NCBI GenBank assembly: GCA_003486385.1
Contig: DNFT01000071.1
Location: 8,569 to 39,907 of the forward strand
Length of the DNA stretch: 31,339 nt
Source: Eubacterium sp.
GTDB taxonomy: Bacteria; Bacillota; Clostridia; Lachnospirales; Lachnospiraceae
Direction: 5' to 3'
Shown here one piece after another: positions 1 to 8,588 of the stretch. The notes under the pieces are model-generated. The model had not been told where the DNA came from. It did no database searches and saw only the letters and a list, made by a program, of their open reading frames with translations. Each line of letters starts with the position of its first letter. The first letter of the stretch is position 1. Position numbers and translations under genes: made by a program.

Positions 1-10
1 CTAAGAACAT
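1..10 (-). other. Possible start of a gene running off the window edge
   Basis: On the minus strand a GGGAG sequence lies 8 bases before an ATG whose first base is position 10, and only three codons remain in the window. This could be the start of the gene that follows the YfhO-family gene. It could equally be chance. No product can be named. Confidence 0.25.
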
Positions 11-115
11 CTAAGCTTCTCCCAAAAGTCGTGATATGCATAAATATAATACGTTATACACAGCTAGTTTTATATAACATGTTTTGACATCTGAATCTTA
101 TGAAATTACGCTAAA

Positions 116-2161
116 TCAATTTCTCCTGCGGTAATATACACCTACTCCCGCAATTGCCAGAATACTTATGACTGCTCCCACTCCAAGTCCCTTTGTCCTG
201 TGCTTCATTTCGATATGGTGAATACCGTTTTCTATATTTGTCATAATCATATATCCGGCAAGGCTTTCCGTCCTCTGCTTTACACCGTCAATATATATGC
301 TCCAGCCCTCATTATATGGCAGTGATATGACAAGTATGCCGCTCCTTGTCATTATATTCCCCGATATATACTCATTTTTGCCAACAAGACCATGCCAGCC
401 GGTTCCAACAGATATATCGCTCATTTCTCCAATCACATTCTCATCTATAAAGTTCTTGACCATTCCGTAGTCTGCGCTCTTATCGTTTAAAAGCTTTACA
501 AATTCCTCACAGCTCTCCGCTTTTATGCTGTAGCCAATCGGAAGAACCGCCTCGTTTTTCGTATAACCTGCTCCGTCTTTATCATTATTTATCCTGTATT
601 TAACTCCAAGAAAAGCATCCGCCGCACAGCTCTTATCGTACCGCGTGCTGAGATTCTTAGCGTAGACGGACATTCCCATATTCACGAAAAAGTCGTAAGC
701 CGTCTTGCTCATCGTTGACGAATAGTAGGATATCCCATTGTAACCGCATAGCTGTCCCGGATTGAAATTCCACGGCGTCTCAAGCTCCGTCCTGTAAAAA
801 GCGGAGCCATCCTCCGCTTTGATATCCCCAGCCACCTTCTCATATTTCTCCATTGTCTGATAATACTCATTGCCATCGACCATACGTATCTGGCTGTAAA
901 AAGTATATACCGCATTGGCAGTCACCTCTATAAAAAGAAGCAGAACTATAACACCGCACCACGAAAATCGGCTGTGCGGGCGATGTCCGGCACGCGCGGG
1001 CTTCTGCTGCTTTTTCACAGCCCGCGACTCATTCTTTTCCCTGCACAATTTTTCAAGCTCACCACAGCAGACATACGCCTGCTTAACAATAAGAAAAATC
1101 AGGCAGAAGCTCCACCTTCCCGGAAGCTGGTTCGGATAGTGAAAGCCGTGCCACACATAATCAAGAATATTACAGTTGAGTGATAAATAGAAGAAAATGC
1201 AGCCTGAAATAATGCAGATTCTTTTTCTTATATTTTTCTGTATAAAAAAAGATAATATGCACAACGCAATACACACAGCCCCGCAGTATATGTTCGGAAC
1301 GCCATACACAAGGGAAATCTCGCGAAACGGCAGAAAGCCCGCCAGCACCTCCGTAACCGGATGGTATAACTCTATTTTGCCGCCAAAGTCCGCCCCCGAA
1401 GCTGCCGTATTTCTAATCGCATAGTAAGCCGGCAATGTGTACACAGCACTCACCGCCCCGGCAATCAGCGAATAGAGCAGGAATCTCATTATTTTTTCCC
1501 ACAACTGTCCCAATGACATTCTATCACCGATTACGCAGCCGGCAAAGTACACCACGGAAAACAGACATACCATATAGCCGATGTAAAAATTGGATATGAT
1601 TGTGTATGAGAGCGCGACAATATAGAGTATTTCGCCTTTTTTTGAGCGTATGTTATCAATACCTTTTATGACGAGCGGCAGACATATCACCGCGTCCATC
1701 CACATAAACTGGTTGATGAAAGCCAGCGTGTACGCCGACAGCGCGTAGGCTGCTGAGAACACCGGCAGCTTCATGTCTACACCGCGCGGCTTCTTTACGG
1801 TGGTACAGCCGTACAGATATATGGAACAGGTGAGCCCCGCAAGCCCTATTCTGATTGCTGCAAATATATTTATCCCGGCAATCATAAACCTGTCCGGAAG
1901 CAGATATAACGGCAGCCACAATATGCTGTTGGTGTAATACGCATTCTGCGCCCACAGATTAAAACCCAGCAGCCCTTTGTATGACCAGAACAGCTCACCG
2001 CCTTTTATTGCCTCCTTCATCGCGCACAGCATGGGATAATACTGTCCCCACGCATCTATCGCCAAAAGACTGCCATCGCCGAACGGCATTGCCCCTCTCA
2101 GCGCAAGCCCGGCTATGACCACCAGAAAAGGCAGTAAAAATGAGAATAAAAAATTTAACAT
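116..2161 (-). CDS. YfhO-family multi-spanning membrane protein
   Basis: The 681-residue protein begins with a hydrophobic helix followed by the family's N-terminal pattern: an acidic residue, then W-G-Q-Y-Y-P, and a G-x-x-F-W-S segment before G-x-N-L-W. About ten membrane segments fill residues 1-370 and one more closes the C terminus. Between them lies a soluble, probably extracytoplasmic domain. The YfhO family resembles GT-C glycosyltransferases, and some members are implicated in glycosylating lipoteichoic acid or other envelope polymers. The acceptor here is unknown. At 681 residues it is shorter than the roughly 850-900 common for the family. The ATG has a GGGGGAAG ribosome site. It follows the two-component pair by about 100 bases, so it may be part of that regulon, although a weak promoter can be read in the gap. 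The family call is fairly sure and the substrate is not. Confidence 0.8.
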   Translation of the reverse strand: MLNFLFSFLLPFLVVIAGLALRGAMPFGDGSLLAIDAWGQYYPMLCAMKEAIKGGELFWSYKGLLGFNLWAQNAYYTNSILWLPLYLLPDRFMIAGINIFAAIRIGLAGLTCSIYLYGCTTVKKPRGVDMKLPVFSAAYALSAYTLAFINQFMWMDAVICLPLVIKGIDNIRSKKGEILYIVALSYTIISNFYIGYMVCLFSVVYFAGCVIGDRMSLGQLWEKIMRFLLYSLIAGAVSAVYTLPAYYAIRNTAASGADFGGKIELYHPVTEVLAGFLPFREISLVYGVPNIYCGAVCIALCILSFFIQKNIRKRICIISGCIFFYLSLNCNILDYVWHGFHYPNQLPGRWSFCLIFLIVKQAYVCCGELEKLCREKNESRAVKKQQKPARAGHRPHSRFSWCGVIVLLLFIEVTANAVYTFYSQIRMVDGNEYYQTMEKYEKVAGDIKAEDGSAFYRTELETPWNFNPGQLCGYNGISYYSSTMSKTAYDFFVNMGMSVYAKNLSTRYDKSCAADAFLGVKYRINNDKDGAGYTKNEAVLPIGYSIKAESCEEFVKLLNDKSADYGMVKNFIDENVIGEMSDISVGTGWHGLVGKNEYISGNIMTRSGILVISLPYNEGWSIYIDGVKQRTESLAGYMIMTNIENGIHHIEMKHRTKGLGVGAVISILAIAGVGVYYRRRN

Positions 2162-2218
2162 TATATCTTCCCCCTGAATTTAAGTTGATATCATGGTAAA
2201 TTACAATACTTTCATAAA

Positions 2219-2248
2219 TTATTAGAAAATCTTTCAGTTTTCTTTCAA
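2219..2248 (-). promoter_or_regulatory. Possible promoter for the YfhO-family gene
   Basis: TTGAAA (2243-2248) and TAATAA (2219-2224) are separated by 18 bases on the minus strand, in the gap between the kinase stop and the YfhO-family start. The match is moderate and the region is AT-rich, so chance is possible. Confidence 0.3.
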
Positions 2249-2261
2249 GTGCTAATATGCC

Positions 2262-3722
2262 CTAATGCTCTAGCGGGAGGGTCACAACCGCGCTGAAGGA
2301 ATCGCCCTTCAGCCTTATGTCAAAGCTGCCGCCCACACCCTCAGTGTATGTCTTTGCGATGGCAAGTCCTATTCCGCTCCCCTCGCCTGTGCGCTCGCTG
2401 TTTCCGCGCACGAACCTCTGGGTTATCCTCTCCGGCGTAAAATTCATCTCGTATGACGAAGTGTTCATAATTTCTACAGAGACTCTGTCATCATACGTTT
2501 TCATTGTGACAAATATTCTGGTTCCGGCGAGCGAATATTTAACCGCGTTGTCAAGGAGATTGGAAAATACCCTGTGTATTCTGCTCCCATCCGTCCTCAC
2601 AAGCACACTGTCGCTGTCGATATCCACACATAATTTTCTTCCCGACTTCTCAAACCTGTCATCGCACTCTGCTATGGTCTGGTTTAAGAGCATCACAAGG
2701 TTGAACTCCTCCATATTGAGCGCCGCGTTCCCGGTCGCCATCTTTGACATATCAAACACATCCTCAAGCATCGACAAAAGATACCGCGATTTGTGGTTTA
2801 ATTTCCTTACGCACTCATCTGCCTCGTCCGAAAGCTCCATGCCCTCAAGCATCTCACCATAGCCCACTATCGAAGTCATCGGAGTTCTGAGGTCATGCGA
2901 CACATTGGTGATGAGCTCCACCTTGAGCTTTTCTCCCGCAACCGCCCGCTCGACCGCCTCCCGCATTGCATTGTCGGCGTTTCTTACCATGGACTGTTTT
3001 CCGTTAATCAGCAGATAATACGCTGTCATAAAGGCGGCGAAGTAAAACAGGACAAGCAGGCATATCATAAGTGGTGCAAGCTTGTAATCTACCATATATA
3101 TAAGCCCTATCCCTATTCCAAGAAGCACCGGTGCCAGCGGCAACATACATTCAAAGGCGATAAGCATATATAACCACGCCATGCTTCTCATGTTCTCTGT
3201 CCTGCCTCGCTTATGTGCAATCCTATAGACAAGGCTGCTCTTTAACAGTACACCCTCGCGTATCTGTGCGGCAAATCCCTGCAGCATAAGAAGCAGTACA
3301 TAAACCGCCGGCATGCACAGAAACCACAGCATATACATGGCAAATCTTCTTTTAAGATTCAATTCTATATTTACATTGATAAAATCAATATGATACCATC
3401 CTCCGGCACAGTTGTAATAAATGTATATCCACAGCAAGACCATCATCAGTGACAGAGCCATAATCAGGGCTCTGAATTCCATCATCATACTGCTTTTCGC
3501 ATGTTTAAAAAGGCTGCCCGCAAGCGTGAAGCTTAGAATAAAAAGGACTATAAAACCAAGCCCCACCGGCAGGCAGTACCCATAATCATAGCTCCAGTTA
3601 AAGCTCACCTGCTCCCACTCACAAAACGCCGTGAGAAAATATACCGCTCCGGTAAGAAACACCGCCGCGGCAATTAGCAAAGCTCTGCCTGCTGTCTTAT
3701 TCTCTCTCAAGCTTATAGCCAA
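2262..3722 (-). CDS. Sensor histidine kinase of a two-component system
   Basis: This is an integral-membrane histidine kinase of 486 residues. About six hydrophobic segments occupy residues 12-240, with no large extracellular domain, which suggests sensing within or near the membrane. The H-box N-V-S-H-D-L-R-T-P places the phosphorylated His at residue 276. It is followed by an N-box (L-L-D-N-A-V-K-Y-S) and a G-box (G-S-G-I-G-L-A-I). The start is a TTG that overlaps the end of the response-regulator gene by 26 bases and is preceded by a GGTGG sequence. The next internal Met lies beyond the first membrane helix, so the TTG is preferred. The overlap implies translational coupling with the regulator. 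The signal sensed cannot be read from the sequence. A role in envelope stress is a guess from the neighbouring YfhO-family gene. Confidence 0.9.
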   Translation of the reverse strand: MAISLRENKTAGRALLIAAAVFLTGAVYFLTAFCEWEQVSFNWSYDYGYCLPVGLGFIVLFILSFTLAGSLFKHAKSSMMMEFRALIMALSLMMVLLWIYIYYNCAGGWYHIDFINVNIELNLKRRFAMYMLWFLCMPAVYVLLLMLQGFAAQIREGVLLKSSLVYRIAHKRGRTENMRSMAWLYMLIAFECMLPLAPVLLGIGIGLIYMVDYKLAPLMICLLVLFYFAAFMTAYYLLINGKQSMVRNADNAMREAVERAVAGEKLKVELITNVSHDLRTPMTSIVGYGEMLEGMELSDEADECVRKLNHKSRYLLSMLEDVFDMSKMATGNAALNMEEFNLVMLLNQTIAECDDRFEKSGRKLCVDIDSDSVLVRTDGSRIHRVFSNLLDNAVKYSLAGTRIFVTMKTYDDRVSVEIMNTSSYEMNFTPERITQRFVRGNSERTGEGSGIGLAIAKTYTEGVGGSFDIRLKGDSFSAVVTLPLEH

Positions 3723-4398
3723 TTCCCCACACCACCTTTATGTATTCCGGCTTCGCCGGGTTAATCTCAATCTTGCTTCTTATGCGGCTTATATGAATCA
3801 TTACCGTATTTTCAGCCGCGTAAGCGTCACTGTCCCACACCCGCTCATATATCTCCTTCGCGTTAAAAATCCTGCCCGGATTTTTCATAAGAAGTGTCAC
3901 AATCTTAAGCTCAGTAGGTGTAAGCTTCACCTCACTTCCCCGCACGCTGAAGCGCTTTGCCTCTGTGTCAAGCTCAAGCTCATGGTAGGCTAACACCGAT
4001 TCCGGCTTAACCTCCGCTATGGAGCCAAGCCTCATATAGCGCCTTAAAAGCGAATTGACCCGTGCCACAAGCTCTGCCCTCATAAACGGCTTCACAAGAT
4101 AGTCATCCGCCCCTGTGGTGAGACCTATAACCCTGTCGCTCTCCTCCCCCTTTGCCGACAGAATAAGTATCGGTACATTGCTTTTCTCCCTTATCTTCAT
4201 CGTGGCAAGAAGTCCGTTCATCTTAGGCATCATAATGTCAAGTATCACAAGCCGGACGCTTTGGGATGAAAGGAGTGAAAGAGCTTCCTCACCATTGTAA
4301 GCCTCAAGCACATTGAAACCTTCCTCTGCAAGGATTTTTCTTATTATATATACTATCTCAACATCGTCATCAGCGACTAAGATATTGATTTTGTCCAT
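3697..4398 (-). CDS. OmpR-family response regulator
   Basis: A DNA-binding response regulator of 233 residues. The receiver domain (residues 1-120) has the acidic pair near the N terminus (V-A-D-D-D), the phospho-acceptor Asp54 in V-I-L-D-I-M-M-P, and the conserved Lys in D-D-Y-L-V-K-P-F. The C-terminal winged helix ends in the usual V-W-G-I-G-Y-K. The reading frame is open further upstream to a TTG, but the ATG used here has GGAG six bases before it and the TTG has no ribosome site, so the shorter start is chosen. Its partner is the overlapping kinase gene. A hairpin directly upstream may end purD transcription, so expression needs either read-through or a promoter inside the 108-base gap. 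I cannot identify that promoter. Confidence 0.92.
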   Translation of the reverse strand: MDKINILVADDDVEIVYIIRKILAEEGFNVLEAYNGEEALSLLSSQSVRLVILDIMMPKMNGLLATMKIREKSNVPILILSAKGEESDRVIGLTTGADDYLVKPFMRAELVARVNSLLRRYMRLGSIAEVKPESVLAYHELELDTEAKRFSVRGSEVKLTPTELKIVTLLMKNPGRIFNAKEIYERVWDSDAYAAENTVMIHISRIRSKIEINPAKPEYIKVVWGIGYKLERE

Positions 4399-4414
4399 AT
4401 TTTTCTCCATATTG

Positions 4415-4442
4415 TACAAAAGGCGGAGTTGAACACTCCGCC
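4415..4442 (-). terminator. Rho-independent terminator after purD
   Basis: A perfect 8-bp stem (GGCGGAGT / ACTCCGCC, loop of 5) is followed on the minus strand by CTTTTGT. It sits about 65 bases past the purD stop and just before the response-regulator start. The T-run is short, so termination may be partial. Because it lies so close to the next ribosome site it could also act as a leader hairpin for that gene. Confidence 0.65.
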
Positions 4443-4506
4443 CTTCATGTCACATAAATAACCTGCTATCTGTCATATCCATTATTGCTGTAATGGCAGC
4501 TCCCTA

Positions 4507-5778
4507 TTACGCCTCATCAATCGCCTTGCCGATGTCATGTCTCATATACTTATTCTCAAATGAAACCCATTCTGTAGCCTTATACGCATTGGCTCTGGCT
4601 GTCTTGAGGTCGGAGCCTGTAGCTGTGATTCCAAGCACTCTTCCTCCGTTGGTCACGAAGCCCTCATCCGTGCGCTTGGTTCCGGCATGGAAGCAGTAAT
4701 AGCCGGGATTGTTGTCAAACGCCTCAAGTCCTGTGATAAGCTTGCCCTTCTCGTACTTCTCAGGATATCCGTCTGAGGCAAGCACGACACATACAGCAGC
4801 ATTATCCTCGAACTCGAGGTCAATCTTATCGAGTGTCCCATCAATACATGCCTCGAACACATCAATAATATCGTTCTTCATTCTCGGAAGAACAACCTGT
4901 GTCTCAGGGTCTCCAAAACGTGCATTGTACTCAAGCACGCGAGGTCCCTTCGGTGTGAGCATAAGTCCGAAGAAGATAATTCCCTTGAACTCTCTTCCCT
5001 CCGCCTTCATGGCATCAACGGTTGCCTGATATATGTACTTCTTGCAGAACTCGTCAACCTCAGCCGTATAGAACGGGCTTGGTGAGAAGGTTCCCATTCC
5101 GCCTGTGTTAAGACCCTTATCGCCATCCTTGGCGCGCTTGTGATCCTGTGCCGAGGTCATAATCTTAATCGTGTGTCCATCTACAAATGAAAGAACCGAC
5201 ACCTCACGTCCCGTCATAAATTCCTCTATAACTATTCTGTCACCTGCTGAGCCGAACTGCTTGTCAAGCATGAGTGTCTTGACGCCTGCCTCTGCCTCCT
5301 CCCTTGTATTGCAGATAAGCACACCCTTTCCAAGTGCAAGACCATCAGCCTTCAAAACAGTAGGATACTCCGCTGTCTTGAGGTATTCAAGTGCAGCCTC
5401 CGGACTGTTAAAGGTCTCATAGCCCGCTGTCGGTATATTGTACTTCTTCATAAGATCCTTTGAAAATGCCTTTGAACCCTCAAGGATAGCCGCATTCTTT
5501 CTAGGTCCGAATACGCGGAGCCCTTCTGCCTCGAATGCATCGACGATTCCTCCCACAAGAGGATCATCCATACCGATAATTGTAAGGTCTATCTTCTGCT
5601 CCTTGGCAAACGCTGCAAGCTTGTCAAATTCCATAGCCGTAATAGGAACACATTCAGCTATCTGACCGATTCCGGCATTACCCGGGGCGCAGAATATCTT
5701 GTCAACCCTCTTACTCTGTGCACATTTCCATGCTATCGCATGCTCTCTTCCACCACTACCAACAATAAGAATTCTCAT
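4507..5778 (-). CDS. purD: Phosphoribosylamine-glycine ligase (GAR synthetase)
   Basis: PurD joins glycine to 5-phosphoribosylamine with ATP, giving GAR in purine synthesis. The 423-residue length is typical. The N terminus has the family's G-S-G-G-R-E-H-A motif. The ATP-grasp core follows, with K-A-D-G-L-A-L-G-K-G, an E-E-F-M-T-G-R-E-V-S segment, the N-T-G-G-M-G-T-F-S-P signature, and the metal-binding end E-Y-N-A-R-F-G-D-P-E-T-Q. It is the last gene of the pur segment, about 70 bases after purN, and is followed by a hairpin terminator. Nothing is missing or odd. PurN, the next enzyme in the pathway, is encoded just upstream. Confidence 0.97.
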   Translation of the reverse strand: MRILIVGSGGREHAIAWKCAQSKRVDKIFCAPGNAGIGQIAECVPITAMEFDKLAAFAKEQKIDLTIIGMDDPLVGGIVDAFEAEGLRVFGPRKNAAILEGSKAFSKDLMKKYNIPTAGYETFNSPEAALEYLKTAEYPTVLKADGLALGKGVLICNTREEAEAGVKTLMLDKQFGSAGDRIVIEEFMTGREVSVLSFVDGHTIKIMTSAQDHKRAKDGDKGLNTGGMGTFSPSPFYTAEVDEFCKKYIYQATVDAMKAEGREFKGIIFFGLMLTPKGPRVLEYNARFGDPETQVVLPRMKNDIIDVFEACIDGTLDKIDLEFEDNAAVCVVLASDGYPEKYEKGKLITGLEAFDNNPGYYCFHAGTKRTDEGFVTNGGRVLGITATGSDLKTARANAYKATEWVSFENKYMRHDIGKAIDEA

Positions 5779-5846
5779 AACTGTTCCTTTCTGTCTGAAA
5801 CTTTAGCAATACTGTCCGGCACCTCTTGTCCGGACAGCACATTTTA

Positions 5847-6473
5847 TCATTGTTCAATTACAGTCTTACCGTCAATTACCTTGACCTTCCCCTGTGCTAT
5901 CAAATCAATAGCCTGAGGAAGTATCACCCATTCAGCCTGCTCCATGACACGTCTCTGGAGTGTCTCCGGCGTATCATCCTGCTCAATCATAACAGGCTTC
6001 TGTAAAATTATAGGACCTGTGTCCGTTCCATCGTCCACAAAATGAACGGTTGCACCTGTCACCTTAACTCCTCTGCCAAGAGCCGCCTCATGGACATGAA
6101 GCCCGTAGTGACCCTTTCCGCAGAACGAAGGTATTAGTGATGGATGTATATTTATAATTCTGTTTGTATATGCCTTGACCATAATCTCAGGGATAGCAAC
6201 AAGAAAGCCCGCAAGCACAATAAGGTCAACCTTATATGAATCCACCGCCGCAAGAAGTGCCCTATGGAACTCCTCTCTGTCCGCGAAGTTCTTAGGAGAT
6301 ATACACTCTGCAGGAATATTGTTGTTCCTTGCTCTATCAAGGGCATATGCCTTGCGGTTATTGCTTATGACAACCGCAATCTCCGTGTTATGTATCTTCC
6401 CTGAATTGACACCGTCAATGATAGCCTGGAGATTCGTTCCGCCACCGGATACAAGCACCGCAATCCTTAGCAT
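5847..6473 (-). CDS. purN: Phosphoribosylglycinamide formyltransferase
   Basis: PurN transfers a formyl group from 10-formyl-tetrahydrofolate to GAR. The 208-residue protein opens with V-L-V-S-G-G-G-T-N-L-Q, the phosphate-binding loop. It carries the catalytic set: Asn and His in I-N-I-H-P-S-L-I-P-S-F, and the Asp in V-D-D-G-T-D-T-G-P-I. The start overlaps the purM stop by 7 bases (ATGCTAA), so the two are translationally coupled. Its substrate comes from PurD, encoded next. This is the folate-dependent enzyme, not the formate-using PurT. Confidence 0.96.
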   Translation of the reverse strand: MLRIAVLVSGGGTNLQAIIDGVNSGKIHNTEIAVVISNNRKAYALDRARNNNIPAECISPKNFADREEFHRALLAAVDSYKVDLIVLAGFLVAIPEIMVKAYTNRIINIHPSLIPSFCGKGHYGLHVHEAALGRGVKVTGATVHFVDDGTDTGPIILQKPVMIEQDDTPETLQRRVMEQAEWVILPQAIDLIAQGKVKVIDGKTVIEQ

Positions 6474-7498
6474 ACGGTAACTCCCTTCTCGCCTGCAACA
6501 GCCTTTCCGATAACAAATGCCTTCTCGCCTGCCTCATTGATGGCAGCAATTGTCTTATCTACATCGGCAGGATCTACCGCAAGAACCATTCCGACACCCA
6601 TGTTGAAGGTGTTGTACATCATCTTTTCCTCGATATTTCCCTTTCTGGCAAGCATCTTGAAGATTGCAGGAAGCTCATAGCTGTCCTTCTTAACCTCAGC
6701 TCTGATTCCATCAGGAAGCATTCTCGGAATATTCTCATAGAAACCACCGCCTGTGATATGGCTGCAGCCCTTAATCTTAACGCCCGCTTTCTTCACAGAC
6801 TTGAGTGCCTTTACATAAATTCTTGTAGGCTCAAGAAGTGCCTCTCCAAGTGTCTTTCCAAGCTCATCATAATATGTACTTAAGCCTTCCTTGGTAAGCT
6901 CTTTTTCAAATACCTTGCGGACAAGTGAGAAACCATTAGAATGTACACCTGATGAAGCGATGGCAACAAGTGTATCTCCGTCCTTGATATCCTGTCCTGT
7001 AATCATATCCTTGCGGTCAATCACACCTACTGAGAAACCTGCAAGGTCATAATCCTCCTCAGGCATAAGTCCAGGGTGCTCGGCTGTCTCACCACCGATA
7101 AGTGCACACTCAGACATCTTACAGCCCTCTGCAACACCCTTTACAATCATGGCAATCTTCTCCGGATAGTTCTTGCCGCAGGCAATATAGTCTAAGAAAA
7201 ATAACGGCTCACCGCCTGCGCACGCAACATCATTAACACACATAGCAACCGCATCGATACCTATTGTGTCATGCTTATCCATGATAATGGCAAGCTTAAC
7301 CTTCGTACCGCAGCCGTCTGTTCCTGATAACAAAACAGGATCTTCCATATCCTTAATTGCCTTCAATGAAAATGCTCCCGAGAATCCGCCAAGACCACCT
7401 AATACCTCCGGTCTCATCGTTCCCTTTACATACTCCTTCATAAGCTCAACCGACTTATATCCTGCTTCAATATCTACTCCGGAATTCTTATAATCCAT
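6467..7498 (-). CDS. purM: Phosphoribosylformylglycinamidine cyclo-ligase (AIR synthetase)
   Basis: PurM closes the imidazole ring of FGAM using ATP to give AIR. The 343-residue protein begins Y-K-N-S-G-V-D-I, the family hallmark. It has S-G-T-D-G-C-G-T-K in the ATP-binding region, the C-V-N-D-V segment, the G-G-E-T-A-E-H-P-G motif and S-S-G-V-H-S-N-G-F-S. An ATG five codons further upstream is in frame, but GGAGG sits 8 bases before the chosen ATG and overlaps that upstream codon, so the shorter start is preferred. It sits between purE and purN, overlapping purN, in the pur part of the long operon. Confidence 0.96.
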   Translation of the reverse strand: MDYKNSGVDIEAGYKSVELMKEYVKGTMRPEVLGGLGGFSGAFSLKAIKDMEDPVLLSGTDGCGTKVKLAIIMDKHDTIGIDAVAMCVNDVACAGGEPLFFLDYIACGKNYPEKIAMIVKGVAEGCKMSECALIGGETAEHPGLMPEEDYDLAGFSVGVIDRKDMITGQDIKDGDTLVAIASSGVHSNGFSLVRKVFEKELTKEGLSTYYDELGKTLGEALLEPTRIYVKALKSVKKAGVKIKGCSHITGGGFYENIPRMLPDGIRAEVKKDSYELPAIFKMLARKGNIEEKMMYNTFNMGVGMVLAVDPADVDKTIAAINEAGEKAFVIGKAVAGEKGVTVC

Positions 7499-7565
7499 TT
7501 TTCTTTCCTCCATTATTGTATTATGATGTTGTAAATCGTATTCAAAGCTGTAAATATATATCTAT

Positions 7566-8072
7566 TTATGCGTTGTAGCCTTCATATCCTGTCTTTTCAA
7601 TCTTCTCCTTCTTAGCCATGACGCCTGCCTTCAGCTCTTCTTTATAAGCCTTAAGCTTAGCAAGAAGCTCAGCATCTGATGCTGCAAGAATCTTAGCAGC
7701 GAGAATACCCGCATTGGCTCCTCCATCTATTGCAACCGTTGCAACCGGAATACCACTTGGCATCTGAACGATGGAATAGAGAGAATCCACACCTCCAAGA
7801 GCTTTCGTATGGATTGGAACACCGATAACAGGAAGCGGGAATATGGCAGCACACATTCCCGGAAGATGAGCCGCTCCTCCTGCACCCGCGATGATGCACT
7901 TAATTCCCTTCTCCTCAGCTTTAGAAGCATAGTCAAAAAATACATCCGGCATTCTGTGAGCCGAAATAATCGTAATCTCGTAATCAATCCCAAATTTTTC
8001 AAGCATCTGTGCTGCCTTAGACATAACCGGAAGGTCTGAATCACTTCCCATAACAATACCTACTTTTGCCAT
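7566..8072 (-). CDS. purE: N5-carboxyaminoimidazole ribonucleotide mutase
   Basis: A class I PurE of 168 residues, which moves the carboxyl group of N5-CAIR to give CAIR. The key motifs are G-S-D-S-D-L-P at the N terminus, S-A-H-R-M-P-D with the catalytic His, and A-G-A-G-G-A-A-H-L-P-G. Class I PurE normally works with PurK, which is not in this window, so the partner must be elsewhere in the genome. A good AAAGGAG site lies 7 bases before the ATG. It follows the 103-residue membrane protein by 25 bases and leads the purE-purM-purN-purD block. Confidence 0.96.
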   Translation of the reverse strand: MAKVGIVMGSDSDLPVMSKAAQMLEKFGIDYEITIISAHRMPDVFFDYASKAEEKGIKCIIAGAGGAAHLPGMCAAIFPLPVIGVPIHTKALGGVDSLYSIVQMPSGIPVATVAIDGGANAGILAAKILAASDAELLAKLKAYKEELKAGVMAKKEKIEKTGYEGYNA

Positions 8073-8097
8073 TGTAGTTCTCCTTTATGTGTATTTT

Positions 8098-8409
8098 TTA
8101 AAGCCCGACAAGTATAAATAATATCAGCATAACAATAATAATACCATTGATAAATGTGCCAAAAAAAGAAACTCCATAGCGCTTATCCTGTTCCTTATAG
8201 CTTAACAGCCCGAAAATAAGCCCGAAAAGAGACAATACCAGCGCTAAAAGTCCGTATGCTCCCACCTGCATGCTTCCTTCACCGCGTGCCCTAAATGACA
8301 GCAATATGCTATAGCCCAATGCAAGCAGTGAAAAAACCGCCAATGCCGATGAGAGAACTCCTCCGATTGTATATTCCTTATAGGAAAAACGAAGTTTTGT
8401 CTTTTTCAT
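8098..8409 (-). CDS. Small membrane protein of unknown function (DUF6142-like)
   Basis: A protein of 103 residues. A short basic N terminus (M-K-K-T-K-L-R-F-S-Y-K-E-Y) leads into three or four hydrophobic segments at about residues 15-38, 48-68 and 78-103. A charged turn (S-Y-K-E-Q-D-K-R-Y-G) lies before the last segment. It resembles small clostridial membrane proteins I remember being grouped as DUF6142, but that assignment is from memory and unverified. It lies between pyrE and purE and directly after another tiny membrane protein, which suggests that the two work together. No catalytic motif is visible. A link to nucleotide metabolism rests only on position. Confidence 0.7.
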   Translation of the reverse strand: MKKTKLRFSYKEYTIGGVLSSALAVFSLLALGYSILLSFRARGEGSMQVGAYGLLALVLSLFGLIFGLLSYKEQDKRYGVSFFGTFINGIIIVMLILFILVGL

Positions 8410-8421
8410 AATATATCAATC

Positions 8422-8574
8422 CTAAAAAAGTGTATCCGGCTTGGCCGCAAGCAGCTTAGCTCCCGTCACAATCATCAGGATTCCACATGCTGCTCCCGCA
8501 ACCACAGTGATGATTCCCGTGGTTATCGCCGCTGCTCCCGACCCCTTTACTCTCTTAAAAAGTTTTTCGTTCAT
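8422..8574 (-). CDS. 50-residue single-span membrane peptide, unknown function
   Basis: This reading frame is short but well supported. The ATG follows a strong GGAGGTG site by 7 bases and the frame stays open for 50 codons to TAG. It sits neatly between pyrE (14 bases upstream) and the 103-residue membrane gene (12 bases downstream). The peptide has a basic, polar N terminus (M-N-E-K-L-F-K-R-V-K-G), one glycine- and alanine-rich hydrophobic stretch at about residues 12-40, and a short polar end. That is the shape of a single-pass peptide with the N terminus inside. I do not recognise a family. Possible roles are a partner or regulator of the adjacent membrane protein. Confidence 0.65.
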   Translation of the reverse strand: MNEKLFKRVKGSGAAAITTGIITVVAGAACGILMIVTGAKLLAAKPDTLF

Positions 8575-8588
8575 CCAAACACCTCCAA

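Noticed and set aside
83..105. TTGACA on the plus strand near the left edge as a promoter
   Set aside because: There is no acceptable -10 box at 16-18 bases and no plus-strand gene follows.
2317..2862. A 181-codon plus-strand open frame
   Set aside because: It mirrors the kinase catalytic domain on the other strand and has no ribosome site or family pattern of its own.
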